The translations under genes and the position numbers were made by a program. The notes below the pieces were generated by a model. That model had not been told where the DNA came from, made no database searches, and saw only the letters and a list, made by a program, of their open reading frames with translations. 64,000 bases of DNA from Bacteroides intestinalis (GTDB taxonomy: Bacteria > Bacteroidota > Bacteroidia > Bacteroidales > Bacteroidaceae): NCBI RefSeq assembly GCF_003464595.1, contig NZ_QRZF01000006.1:1-64000 (forward strand), in the 5' to 3' direction. Shown here piece after piece: positions 56,376 through 64,000 of the stretch (positions are counted from its first letter, which is position 1; every line of letters begins with the position of its first letter).

Positions 56376-57827
56376 ATGAAACCATTAAAATATTTATTTA
56401 TCAGTTCCATGTTGTTCGTCGCTACTTCTTGCGGCAACAGTTGGTTGGATTTGGAACCTTCCACTTCGGTAGATACTGAAACCAGCATTAAGATATTGTC
56501 GGATGTTGAGTTCACTCTGAATGGCATTTACAGTACGATGCAGAGTTCGGATGCCTACTCCGGACGCCTGGTATATTATGGAGATGTGACGGGTGATGAT
56601 ATGCAGGCTGTTAGCTCTACTAAGCGTGTAGCCAACTATTACCGTTTTAACTTTACCAAGGATGATAACCCTTCCAGTCATTGGTCTTATCTTTATTCTA
56701 TCATCCAGAATTGCAATCTGATTTTGATGAACATTGATAAACTGGTGATTGATGAAGGAGACAAGGCATATCGGGATGATTTGAAAGGAGAGGCACTGGC
56801 CATTCGTGGTCTGGCATTGTTCGATCTGACCCGTATCTTCGGTTATCCGTATTTGAAAGATGACGGGGCATCACTGGGTGTGCCTATTATAGAAGGTCTG
56901 TCCACTATTGATAGCAAGCCGACACGCAACACTGTGGCTCAATGCTATACGAAGATAATCGATGATCTTACCCAAAGTCTCTCTTTATTGGGTGAAAAAT
57001 TCAATAAGGGCAAAATAAATAAATGGGGAGCAATGGTACTTCTCAGTCGTGTTTATCTCTACAAGGGTGAAAATGCCAATGCTTTGAAAATGGCGAGCGA
57101 TGCTATTACAGGAGCAGAAAAGAATAAATACGCTTTATGGACCAATGAAGATTACCCCACCGCTTGGGGAGAAGATGCTTCAGCCTCCAAACCGGGTGAA
57201 GTATTGTTTGAAATCGTAAATCTCACTACTGACAGCCCGGGTAAAGAAAGTATGGGCTATCTCAACTCTTATGACGGTTACGATGATATGTGTATCACTT
57301 GTTCTTTCTATCAGTTCCTGAAGGAAGACCCGAAGGATATACGTCTTAAGTTGCTGAGCTTCGATAAGAAATATTATGCTTATGTAAATAAGTATCAGCC
57401 GCAACGTGAAGAGAATATTGAAGATGCCAATATTCCGTTAATTCGTCTTTCCGAGGCTTATCTGAATGCAGCCGAAGCCGCTGTTAAGGAGAATGATAAT
57501 GACGCTGCTGTTAAGTATCTCGACCCGATTGTGAAGCGTGCTAATCCGGGCAACACAGTGGTAGGACAGACTATAACCTTGGAGAGAGTACTGAACGAAC
57601 GCCGTAAAGAACTGGTTGCCGAAGGCCACCGTATGTATGATGTAATCAGAAACGGATTGACGGTGGAACGTAAGGATGTAAAGGACAGTAATCTGAGTAA
57701 AACCAAGCATGACACGAAGTATATGACGTATGACTGGAATTTCTATATGATTGTACTTCCTATTCCTAAGAAGGAAATGGATGCCAATCCTAATATGGAA
57801 CAGAATCCTGAATATGGTGGAAGATAA
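56376..57827 (+). CDS. SusD/RagB family lipoprotein, partner of the STN SusC
   Basis: A 483-residue SusD homologue (lipobox ATSC, Cys19; CGNSWLDLEPSTSVDTETSI). TPR-like helices include GEALAIRGLALFDLTRIFGY and WGAMVLLSRVYLYKG; the C-terminus has LERVLNERRKELVAEGHRMY, the RagB hallmark. It lies 20 bp after SusC and 16 bp before the phosphatase gene. It captures ligand at the surface for the paired transporter. Sequence is only loosely like the SusD at 13078-14661, so the ligand should differ. Confidence 0.93.
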   Translation: MKPLKYLFISSMLFVATSCGNSWLDLEPSTSVDTETSIKILSDVEFTLNGIYSTMQSSDAYSGRLVYYGDVTGDDMQAVSSTKRVANYYRFNFTKDDNPSSHWSYLYSIIQNCNLILMNIDKLVIDEGDKAYRDDLKGEALAIRGLALFDLTRIFGYPYLKDDGASLGVPIIEGLSTIDSKPTRNTVAQCYTKIIDDLTQSLSLLGEKFNKGKINKWGAMVLLSRVYLYKGENANALKMASDAITGAEKNKYALWTNEDYPTAWGEDASASKPGEVLFEIVNLTTDSPGKESMGYLNSYDGYDDMCITCSFYQFLKEDPKDIRLKLLSFDKKYYAYVNKYQPQREENIEDANIPLIRLSEAYLNAAEAAVKENDNDAAVKYLDPIVKRANPGNTVVGQTITLERVLNERRKELVAEGHRMYDVIRNGLTVERKDVKDSNLSKTKHDTKYMTYDWNFYMIVLPIPKKEMDANPNMEQNPEYGGR

Positions 57828-57843
57828 TTTAAATAAATGATAT

Positions 57844-59004
57844 ATGACGAGTAAGACAAGTTTCATGAAGTACTTTCTTATCGCATTTACTCTAATGTTC
57901 ATCAGTTCCGGCCTAAACGCCGGAACTTTTGGTTCAGACGGTAAGAAGAAAGACAAAGAGAAAAAAGAAGAGTTATCGGCTGACGGGCCGTATGTGCTTT
58001 ATCAGCCTGATGGTAAAACGCGTGTCATCAGTGTCGATAAGAAAGGGAAGATTACCGATACGACTTATGTTGCACTACCCGAAGATTTTACCCTGCAGGT
58101 AGTAGATCATAAGGGCCGGTTTCCATTTGATGTGAAATTGCATCCGGTGAAACGTCCTGATTGGCAATATCGGCAACCGGAGAAAGTGTTTGTTATGTCC
58201 GATCCGCACGGCAGGTTGGATTGTGTTATTAGCTTGTTGCAGGGCAATGGGGTTATTGATAAAAACTACAATTGGAGCTTTGGTAATAATCACCTGATGG
58301 TTATCGGCGATATTTTCGATCGTGGAAAAGATGTACCGCAAATATTCTGGCTGTTTTATAAGTTGGAAGATGAGGCCGCAAAAGCAGGTGGAACGGTTTC
58401 TTTCCTGTTAGGGAATCATGAGCCGTTGGTATTGGCCAATGACTTGCGTTATACGAAAGATAAATATAAAGTGCTGGCACAGATATTGAATATGGATTAC
58501 CCTAAACTTTTTGGGTCCGATACGGAATTGGGTAAATGGTTAGGTACTCGTAATACGATGCAGACCATTGGCAGCGACCTTTATGTTCATGCCGGGTTAG
58601 GCAAGAATTTCTATGACCGTAATTTAAGTATTCCTACCGTGAACGAAGAAATGAGCAAAGCCCTTTTCATGAATAAGAAAGAACGCAGGGCTCTTTCTCC
58701 ATTGACCGCATTTCTGTATGGTAATGATGGTCCCATCTGGTATCGTGGCCTTGTGCGTACGGATGCCAAGTATCATCCAATGGCACAGGATAGCCTGCAA
58801 ATGGTGATGGAACGCTATAAAGCCAAACACATTATCGTAGGGCATACCATCTTTAAGGATATTTCTACTTTTTATGATGGCAAGGTTATCGATGTCAATG
58901 TGGACAATAAAGAAAATAAGAAGAAGAAACGTGGCCGTGCATTATTGATTGATAAGGATACTTACTTTGTGGTAGGTGATAAAGGTATTCTGCGGAAATT
59001 GTAG
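57844..59004 (+). CDS. Exported calcineurin-like phosphatase in the SusCD operon
   Basis: A 386-residue exported protein (signal peptide ending SSGLNA) with a lysine/glutamate-rich linker, then a serine/threonine-phosphatase-type metallophosphoesterase fold: VMSDPHGRLDC, VIGDIFDRGKDV, LLGNHEPLVLAND, VHAGLGKNF and IIVGHTIFKDI, matching the metal-binding motifs of the PPP/Shewanella-like class. It is the last gene of the FecR-SusC-SusD operon (16 bp after SusD). An exported phosphatase beside a signalling SusC/SusD pair suggests uptake of a phosphorylated compound; this is inference. Length exceeds bacterial PPPs because of the N-terminal beta-region (about 45-110). Confidence 0.83.
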   Translation: MTSKTSFMKYFLIAFTLMFISSGLNAGTFGSDGKKKDKEKKEELSADGPYVLYQPDGKTRVISVDKKGKITDTTYVALPEDFTLQVVDHKGRFPFDVKLHPVKRPDWQYRQPEKVFVMSDPHGRLDCVISLLQGNGVIDKNYNWSFGNNHLMVIGDIFDRGKDVPQIFWLFYKLEDEAAKAGGTVSFLLGNHEPLVLANDLRYTKDKYKVLAQILNMDYPKLFGSDTELGKWLGTRNTMQTIGSDLYVHAGLGKNFYDRNLSIPTVNEEMSKALFMNKKERRALSPLTAFLYGNDGPIWYRGLVRTDAKYHPMAQDSLQMVMERYKAKHIIVGHTIFKDISTFYDGKVIDVNVDNKENKKKKRGRALLIDKDTYFVVGDKGILRKL

Positions 59005-59101
59005 GAACACTTTTCATAGTTTTTAGTCTTCTTGTTATACCTTTATCTTTTAATTCCATATCTTTGTCGTAATAATTAGAAAAAGGCATAATAAGAAGAC
59101 T

Positions 59102-59599
59102 ATGATAGAAATTACTGATGCCGCCTTGCGCAAAGCAGCAGGCGAGGGGATGGATACTTTTATTCAGGTATTTACCGACAGATATAAAGAAGTGATAGGT
59201 GGTGAACTAACCGCTGAATCCATGCCGTTACTGACAGGTGAGCAGCATACTTTGCTTGCTTACCAGATATTTCGTGATGAAGTAATGGATGGCGGCTTCT
59301 GCCAGTTGATACAGAATGGATATGGTGGTTATATTTTTGCTAATCCGTTTGCTAAAGTGATGCGTCTGTGGGGAGCAAAAGATTTCGGTAAACTGGTATA
59401 TAGAGCTAAAAAGATTTATGATGCCCATCGTGAAGATCTGGAACGGGAGCGTACAGATGATGAATTTATGGCTATGTACGAGCAATATGAAGCTTTCGAT
59501 GAGCTGGAAGAAGAATTTTTGGAAAACGAGGAAGGTATCACAGCTATGGTAGCCAGTTATGTAGATGAACATCTGGAACTGTTTGCTAAAATCGTTTGA
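59102..59599 (+). CDS. DMP19 family protein
   Basis: A 165-residue cytosolic, acidic protein. The helical DMP19/DUF4375 core is visible: TLLAYQIFRDEVMDGGFCQL followed by IQNGYGGYIFANPFAKVMRL and WGAKDFGKLVYRAKKIYD. DMP19 in Neisseria is a DNA mimic that blocks a repressor; most homologues, like this one, are unstudied. The C-terminal third is rich in Glu and Asp (FDELEEEFLENEEG), which fits mimicry but does not prove it. Confidence 0.78.
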   Translation: MIEITDAALRKAAGEGMDTFIQVFTDRYKEVIGGELTAESMPLLTGEQHTLLAYQIFRDEVMDGGFCQLIQNGYGGYIFANPFAKVMRLWGAKDFGKLVYRAKKIYDAHREDLERERTDDEFMAMYEQYEAFDELEEEFLENEEGITAMVASYVDEHLELFAKIV

Positions 59600-59613
59600 T
59601 AAGGGCGATTTTT
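59588..59613 (+). terminator. Terminator overlapping the end of the DMP19 gene
   Basis: AAAATCG (59588-59594) faces CGATTTT (59605-59611), followed by more T residues; the stem starts inside the last codons of the gene. It is short but has a clear U-tract. Confidence 0.55.
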
Positions 59614-59619
59614 TTATTC

Positions 59620-60435
59620 CTAAAAATTAATGCAAAAGCCCAATGCGGGTTGTGCCTGAATCATTCCGTTGGGTAAGGTCATCTGGATGTTTGAGCTGCT
59701 AAGCGAGAATTCTATTGCTTGCTTAGCTCGTTTTTTATTGATATTTGCAAAAACGAAAAGCGGAATACTGGTAGCTGTTGCACTTGCACCGGTATAAAAT
59801 ACAGCTTTCCATGGCCGGGTGTTTTTGTAGAGAGGATCGTCGAAAGCTCCGCCCATCAGACCTGTAGCCATTCCGGCAAGCCCTATGCCCAATGCTGTGC
59901 ATGCACCAATTCTGAACTGTCTGTGTTTTCTCCATAATTGTGGGTCGAGTTCTGTTCCGAGTGCAGTTGCAATAGCTTTCTGTCTATTTTTGACGGCAAA
60001 TACAAAAAGAGGAATACTGCTTACGGTCAGTCCGGCTCCTGCACCGAGAATGATACCGAAACCTTCCCCATCTCCACCGGACTCATAACCGGAAACGACG
60101 GCACCAACAAATCCTACAACCATCGTGGGAACACCTATGCCGAGTGTTGTCCATCCGCAGGCTTTTAATCTTTTATGCTTTTTCCAATATCTGGTTTGTT
60201 TATACTTGTCTTGTGAATTCATTTTGTCTTTTGCAATATAAATTGTTGTTGTGCTTAATGGGATATAATGCATTGATAAAGAATCTATATTTACTGCTTT
60301 GGAAGAGATCGTGAGGAACAACAATACAAAGAAGAAGATATATCGCATCGAATGCAAAGAATGACTTCTGTCTTCTTTCATTTCCGGTGTAACAGTTTCT
60401 TTTTGGGGGATAATGTAAGATTTAGAATGAGCCAT
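59620..60435 (-). CDS. Membrane protein with internal duplication
   Basis: A 271-residue protein of unknown function. A signal-like helix lies at residues 30-48 (MRYIFFFVLLFLTISSKA), so the true start may be Met30 (60348). Two copies of a module of about 70 residues follow: KKHKRLKACGWTTLGIGVPT ending in SSIPLFVFAVKNRQKA, and RKHRQFRIGACTALGIGLAG ending in TSIPLFVFANINKKRAKQ. Each has two Gly-rich helices. The last 30 residues (LPNGMIQAQPALGFCINF) look like an outer-membrane beta-strand end. CAAAGTTA at 60502-60509 is a possible -7 element. I recognise no family. Confidence 0.65.
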   Translation of the reverse strand: MAHSKSYIIPQKETVTPEMKEDRSHSLHSMRYIFFFVLLFLTISSKAVNIDSLSMHYIPLSTTTIYIAKDKMNSQDKYKQTRYWKKHKRLKACGWTTLGIGVPTMVVGFVGAVVSGYESGGDGEGFGIILGAGAGLTVSSIPLFVFAVKNRQKAIATALGTELDPQLWRKHRQFRIGACTALGIGLAGMATGLMGGAFDDPLYKNTRPWKAVFYTGASATATSIPLFVFANINKKRAKQAIEFSLSSSNIQMTLPNGMIQAQPALGFCINF

Positions 60436-60888
60436 AATCTTAGTATGAGTTTGATATAAAAAGTAAACCTCTTAACAGATGCCACTATGAGTCATCGGAA
60501 ACAAAGTTACTGAAAATTATTATTTAGCAGATGAGTTTTGCAGAAAAGATGTTGTAAAGCATGGGGATAGATCTAATAGTTTGAGTGATGCTTAGACAAT
60601 GATTTTTTGATATTGTTTTATTCCAGTGGCTTCAGATTCTTCAAGCCGTACTTTTGTCTCTTTCTCTACTGTTGAGAAGATGTTCACTACAGGCAATTGC
60701 TTTAGTAATTACACTTTTGTCTCTCTATCTGTATCCTGTTGTTTGTGAATTGATGTTAAATGGATGGTAGGATATGCAGTATTTAGATTAATATTTCATT
60801 TACTCTTAAAAACAATGAAAAAATGGAGAGAGTGCGGTGTTACTCGATTCTTTTATCTAAATTTGCAAACTCTAATATTTATAGAACA
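60436..60888. other. Intergenic region with NigD-like gene promoter
   Basis: About 450 bp between divergent genes. It holds a probable -7 element for the minus gene (CAAAGTTA, 60502-60509), one for the plus gene (TAAATTTG, 60858-60865, 23 bp before the ATG), and a 12-bp direct repeat ACTTTTGTCTCT at 60650 and 60713. No RNA gene or coding frame is evident. Confidence 0.45.
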
Positions 60889-61716
60889 ATGAAAATGGCT
60901 AAGTTTAAACTCTGGATGGTTGCCCTGACCTTAATAATGGGTGTTTCTTTTACTTCTTGCATGAATTCTGATGAATCAGAATCTCCTTATGATGGTGCGG
61001 GAATGTTTTATGTGGTCAATAGTTACATGGGCTCTTATTTTGAGGATCCTGCAGGAAATAAATTACATCCTACTAGTGCATCTGTTCTTGCAATGGAGAC
61101 TAACTATGGATTTAAAATGTCTGAAACGAAGCTGGCTGTTATTTATTATAAATTTGTAAAAGAAGAGACCGGAACTGCTAAAACAAGTACTTCTACAACT
61201 CCACAAAGTTATGATATTGTATTAGTATCAGCTGCTGCATGTGATGGTCCGGACCTTATTACTACTGAAACTCAGGTAGAGATGGAGGAAAGCGTAACGG
61301 AAAATGCACCGATTGTATCATTAACTCCGACCGTAAATACTGGATATACTTATCAAGAACTGAAACCTGCTTTTTATGATAAAAAAACATTGGTTTTACC
61401 TATTGCATGGAGAATGGAAAACAGTTCTGAAAAGTTAGCACAGCATAAGTTTAATTTGGTTTATGTAACGTCAGATACAGAAAATAGTGCTACGGATTTG
61501 GTATTATATTTACGTCATGATAGAGGTACAGATGAAAAAACAGATGTTGGAACATATACTCAGGATGGATATAATATTGAGGAAGCTATAGCTCATTTTG
61601 CAGGGGTTACAGGAAAAGAACCGAAGAATGTGATCATAAAATCAAAGAATAGTGAAACAGATTCTAAGATACCTGAAAAGTATACAGAAGTTACTGTAGA
61701 ATATAAAACAAACTAA
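60889..61716 (+). CDS. NigD-like lipoprotein
   Basis: I start at ATG 60889 because a -7 element lies inside the longer frame; 275 residues. Lipobox FTSC at Cys24, then an acidic [11 protein letters not shown] linker. Residues about 40-130 are a beta-barrel like the NigD N-terminal domain ([30 protein letters not shown]) and the second half is a beta-sandwich with [20 protein letters not shown]. NigD-like lipoproteins are common in Bacteroides; the founding member lies in a bacteriocin-like nig locus but no function is shown for most. It lies 8 bp upstream of the YIP1 gene. Confidence 0.72.
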   Translation: MKMAKFKLWMVALTLIMGVSFTSCMNSDESESPYDGAGMFYVVNSYMGSYFEDPAGNKLHPTSASVLAMETNYGFKMSETKLAVIYYKFVKEETGTAKTSTSTTPQSYDIVLVSAAACDGPDLITTETQVEMEESVTENAPIVSLTPTVNTGYTYQELKPAFYDKKTLVLPIAWRMENSSEKLAQHKFNLVYVTSDTENSATDLVLYLRHDRGTDEKTDVGTYTQDGYNIEEAIAHFAGVTGKEPKNVIIKSKNSETDSKIPEKYTEVTVEYKTN

Positions 61717-61724
61717 TAATAATA

Positions 61725-62300
61725 TTGGATTATAAAGCATTATTCCATATAGCAATGTTACTGATTTCCTCTCCGGCCAAGGCTTGGGAGGAAATTCGTT
61801 TGGAAGAGGATAGGCGAAAAGTATTTACTGCTTTTGTCTATCCTATGATTGGTTTATGTGGATTGTCCGCCTTCATCGGTTCTTTGCTGGCGAAGGGATG
61901 GGGCGGTCCCGAGAGTTTTCAATATGCCATGACGCAATGTTGCGCGGTGGCAGTATCCCTCTTTGGAGGATATTTTCTGGCAGCGTATCTCATAAATGGG
62001 ATGCGCGTTAAAATGTTTATGATGGACAGTGACATGCCATTGACGCAACAGTTTGCGGGCTATGCGCTGGTTGTTCTTTTCTTGCTCCAGATTATTATCG
62101 GCATATTGCCGGACTTTAATATCATCGGATTGCTGTTGCAGTTCTATATTGTGTATGTGGTGTGGGAGGGGGCTTCCACGTTGATGAAAGTAGAAGAAAA
62201 AGACCGGTTACGGTTTACAATCATTTCTTCCATCCTACTGATTGCCTGTCCTATGCTCATTCAGTTTATATTCAACAAGCTGACGATGGTGCTTAATTAA
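61725..62300 (+). CDS. YIP1-family membrane protein
   Basis: A 191-residue inner-membrane protein with five hydrophobic helices. The probable start is TTG 61725 (protein begins [20 protein letters not shown] after Met), since the [10 protein letters not shown] entry helix is typical of the family; the next ATG (61755) would remove part of it. The family (Bacteroides YIP1 domain) has no established bacterial function. It is 8 bp after the NigD-like gene and 11 bp before smpB, so it belongs to that transcript. Confidence 0.75.
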   Translation: MDYKALFHIAMLLISSPAKAWEEIRLEEDRRKVFTAFVYPMIGLCGLSAFIGSLLAKGWGGPESFQYAMTQCCAVAVSLFGGYFLAAYLINGMRVKMFMMDSDMPLTQQFAGYALVVLFLLQIIIGILPDFNIIGLLLQFYIVYVVWEGASTLMKVEEKDRLRFTIISSILLIACPMLIQFIFNKLTMVLN

Positions 62301-62311
62301 CGTTTGAAATC

Positions 62312-62764
62312 ATGAAACAAGCTCCTGTTAATATAAAAAATAAGCGCGCTACATTCGATTATGAATTGGTAGACACTTATACCGCGGGCATTGTGCTCAC
62401 GGGTACGGAAATTAAATCGATCCGCATGGGTAAGGCAAGCCTTGTGGATACCTTCTGTTACTTTGCCAATGGCGAGTTGTGGGTGAAGAATATGCATATT
62501 TCCGAATACTTCTACGGTTCGTATAATAACCATTCGGCACGCAGGGAGCGCAAACTCTTACTTACTAAAAAAGAACTTGATAAACTGGCGCGTGGAGCAA
62601 AAGACCCCGGTTTTACAATGATTCCCATTCGTATGTTTATTAATGAAAAAGGGCTTGCCAAAGTGGTAGTGGCTCTTGCCAAAGGTAAAAAGCAATACGA
62701 CAAGCGCGAAGCGTTGAAAGAGAAAGATGATAAACGCGATATGGCGCGGATGTTTAAGAGATAA
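62312..62764 (+). CDS. smpB: SsrA-binding protein SmpB
   Basis: A 150-residue protein that binds tmRNA and loads it onto stalled ribosomes. Family hallmarks are [57 protein letters not shown] and the basic C-terminal tail [20 protein letters not shown], which folds in the decoding site. Length is normal. It lies directly upstream of metH, an order I believe is kept in Bacteroides. Confidence 0.95.
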   Translation: MKQAPVNIKNKRATFDYELVDTYTAGIVLTGTEIKSIRMGKASLVDTFCYFANGELWVKNMHISEYFYGSYNNHSARRERKLLLTKKELDKLARGAKDPGFTMIPIRMFINEKGLAKVVVALAKGKKQYDKREALKEKDDKRDMARMFKR

Positions 62765-62787
62765 TATCATTCTATCATTGAATACAA

Positions 62788-64000
62788 ATGGTTTCTATTG
62801 AAAAGTTGGTGCGTGAGCGCATCCTTATTTTAGACGGTGCTATGGGCACCATGATACAACGGTACAACTTAACGGAGGAAGACTTCAGGGGGGAGCGCTT
62901 TGCTGACATCCCCGGGCAGATGAAAGGAAACAATGATCTGCTTTGTCTGACGCGCCCTGATGTGATACAGGATATACATCGTAAATATCTCATGGCAGGT
63001 GCCGATATCATTGAAACCAATACGTTTAGTTCTACCAGTGTCAGTATGGCCGATTATCATGTGCAGGAATATGTACGTGAGATGAATCTGGCTGCCGTTA
63101 AACTGGCACGTGAAGTAGCTGATGAATTTTCTACACCTGATAAACCACGTTTTGTAGCCGGTTCTATCGGGCCTACCAATAAGACTTGCTCCATGAGTCC
63201 CGATGTGAATAATCCGGCCATGCGTGCGCTGACTTACGATGAACTTGCCGATGCCTATCGGGAACAGATGGAAGCCTTGCTGGAAGGTGGAGTAGACGCT
63301 CTGCTGATAGAAACCATATTCGATACATTGAATGCCAAAGCAGCTATCTTTGCTGCGGAAAAGGCGATGGAGGCTACAGGCGTTCAAGTTCCTGTTATGC
63401 TGTCCGTTACCGTATCCGATACAGGCGGACGTACTCTGTCGGGACAGACTTTGGAGGCTTTTCTTGCCTCAGTTCAGCATGCCAATATCTTTTCGGTAGG
63501 CTTGAACTGTTCCTTTGGCGCCCGCCAGTTGAAACCTTTCCTGGAACAGCTTGCTGCCCGTGCTCCTTATTATATCAGTGCATACCCCAATGCGGGATTG
63601 CCCAACAGCCTGGGACAATATGACCAGACGCCTGCCGATATGGCGCATGAAGTGAAAGAGTATATTCAGGAAGGTCTGATAAACATCATTGGCGGTTGCT
63701 GTGGTACGACCGATGCATACATTGCCGAATATCCCGCCCTGATAGCCGGTGCTGCTCCCCATGTTCCTGCTCCGAAACCCGAAAGTCTTTGGCTTTCCGG
63801 CCTGGAATTGTTGGAAGTGACTCCTGAAAAGAACTTTATCAATGTGGGAGAACGCTGTAATGTGGCCGGTTCCCGCAAGTTCCTGCGTCTGGTTAATGAA
63901 AAGAAATACGATGAAGCCCTCAGCATTGCCCGTCAGCAAGTAGAAGACGGGGCGCAGGTGGTGGATGTAAATATGGACGATGGTCTGCTGGATGCACAGG
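62788..64000 (+). CDS. metH: Cobalamin-dependent methionine synthase, 5' part
   Basis: The gene starts at ATG 62788 (MVSIEKLVRERILILDGAMG) and runs off the window after 404 codons with no stop. The homocysteine-binding TIM barrel shows DGAMGTMIQRYNL, ADIIETNTFSSTS, GSIGPTNKTCSMSP, GLNCSFGARQLKP (first zinc Cys) and IIGGCCGTTDAYI (Cys-Cys zinc pair). The methyltetrahydrofolate domain begins near residue 345 (NFINVGERCNVAGSRKFLRL). It is 23 bp after smpB, and the short gap leaves no space for a cobalamin riboswitch, so control must come from further upstream or other means. Confidence 0.95.
   Translation, partial: MVSIEKLVRERILILDGAMGTMIQRYNLTEEDFRGERFADIPGQMKGNNDLLCLTRPDVIQDIHRKYLMAGADIIETNTFSSTSVSMADYHVQEYVREMNLAAVKLAREVADEFSTPDKPRFVAGSIGPTNKTCSMSPDVNNPAMRALTYDELADAYREQMEALLEGGVDALLIETIFDTLNAKAAIFAAEKAMEATGVQVPVMLSVTVSDTGGRTLSGQTLEAFLASVQHANIFSVGLNCSFGARQLKPFLEQLAARAPYYISAYPNAGLPNSLGQYDQTPADMAHEVKEYIQEGLINIIGGCCGTTDAYIAEYPALIAGAAPHVPAPKPESLWLSGLELLEVTPEKNFINVGERCNVAGSRKFLRLVNEKKYDEALSIARQQVEDGAQVVDVNMDDGLLDAQ

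Noticed and set aside
60650..60724. Direct repeat ACTTTTGTCTCT, 63 bp apart
   Set aside because: Only two short pyrimidine-rich copies, without dyad or spacing logic; it may be chance.
62765..62787. Cobalamin riboswitch for metH
   Set aside because: Only 23 bp separate smpB and metH, too short for the element; nothing similar is seen upstream of smpB or YIP1.
62869..63387. 172-codon minus-strand frame inside metH
   Set aside because: Antisense shadow of metH, whose plus-strand frame is open with full family motifs to the window end.
1..64000. tRNA, rRNA or other structured RNA genes
   Set aside because: I scanned intergenic regions for TTC-loop and acceptor-stem patterns and saw none; a covariance-model search would be decisive.

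Overview
The window looks like a chromosomal segment of a gut Bacteroides or close relative. It holds two SusC/SusD pairs, many Cys-19-type lipoproteins, polysaccharide lyases and glycosidases with signal peptides, an ECF sigma/FecR pair, NigD-like, LruC and DUF4251 proteins. Upstream regions often carry the Bacteroidetes -7 element TAnnTTTG instead of Shine-Dalgarno sequences. All names come from reading motifs and family resemblance; no database search was run.

Bases 1-4100 hold an unplaced cysteine-rich lipoprotein and a macroglobulin/TonB-plug hybrid. Bases 4136-26739 look like a polysaccharide utilisation locus. It has an alginate-lyase-family enzyme, two related beta-helix proteins transcribed divergently, and a five-gene minus-strand operon (SusC, SusD, a fasciclin-like lipoprotein, a PKD/LamG-like lipoprotein and a stand-alone plug protein). 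A tyrosine recombinase, a GH2 glycosidase, a broken PL6 lyase, an exported UroD-fold protein and a GH36 alpha-galactosidase follow. The enzyme set suggests a uronate-containing glycan with beta- and alpha-galactose-type linkages, but the substrate is inferred.

Bases 26850-42650 are mostly household or core accessory genes: an NlpE-like lipoprotein, a CNNM/CorC protein, an esterase, an S41 protease, O-acetylhomoserine sulfhydrylase, an MnmA paralogue, a NarL-type regulator, an NhaC antiporter, a KDG-kinase-like sugar kinase, DUF6807 and DUF3795 proteins, and a regulator/CreD cluster. Bases 42700-47700 hold an LruC-domain lipoprotein, a scar of gene fragments and inverted repeats, and a conserved but obscure pair (NifU-like scaffold plus GGGtGRT protein).

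Bases 47815-59004 carry a PL1 pectate lyase and, divergently, an ECF sigma factor. Its FecR anti-sigma partner, STN-containing SusC, SusD and a phosphatase lie beyond an opposing metallophosphoesterase gene. Bases 59100-64000 have a DMP19 protein, a duplicated membrane protein, a NigD-like lipoprotein, YIP1, smpB and the 5' part of metH, which runs off the window.

The least explained signal is non-coding. Three intergenic spots (10148-10256, 33426-33513, 50369-50478) hold degenerate arrays with a 22-bp period. The first two are built from near-palindromic units whose sequences are unrelated between loci.
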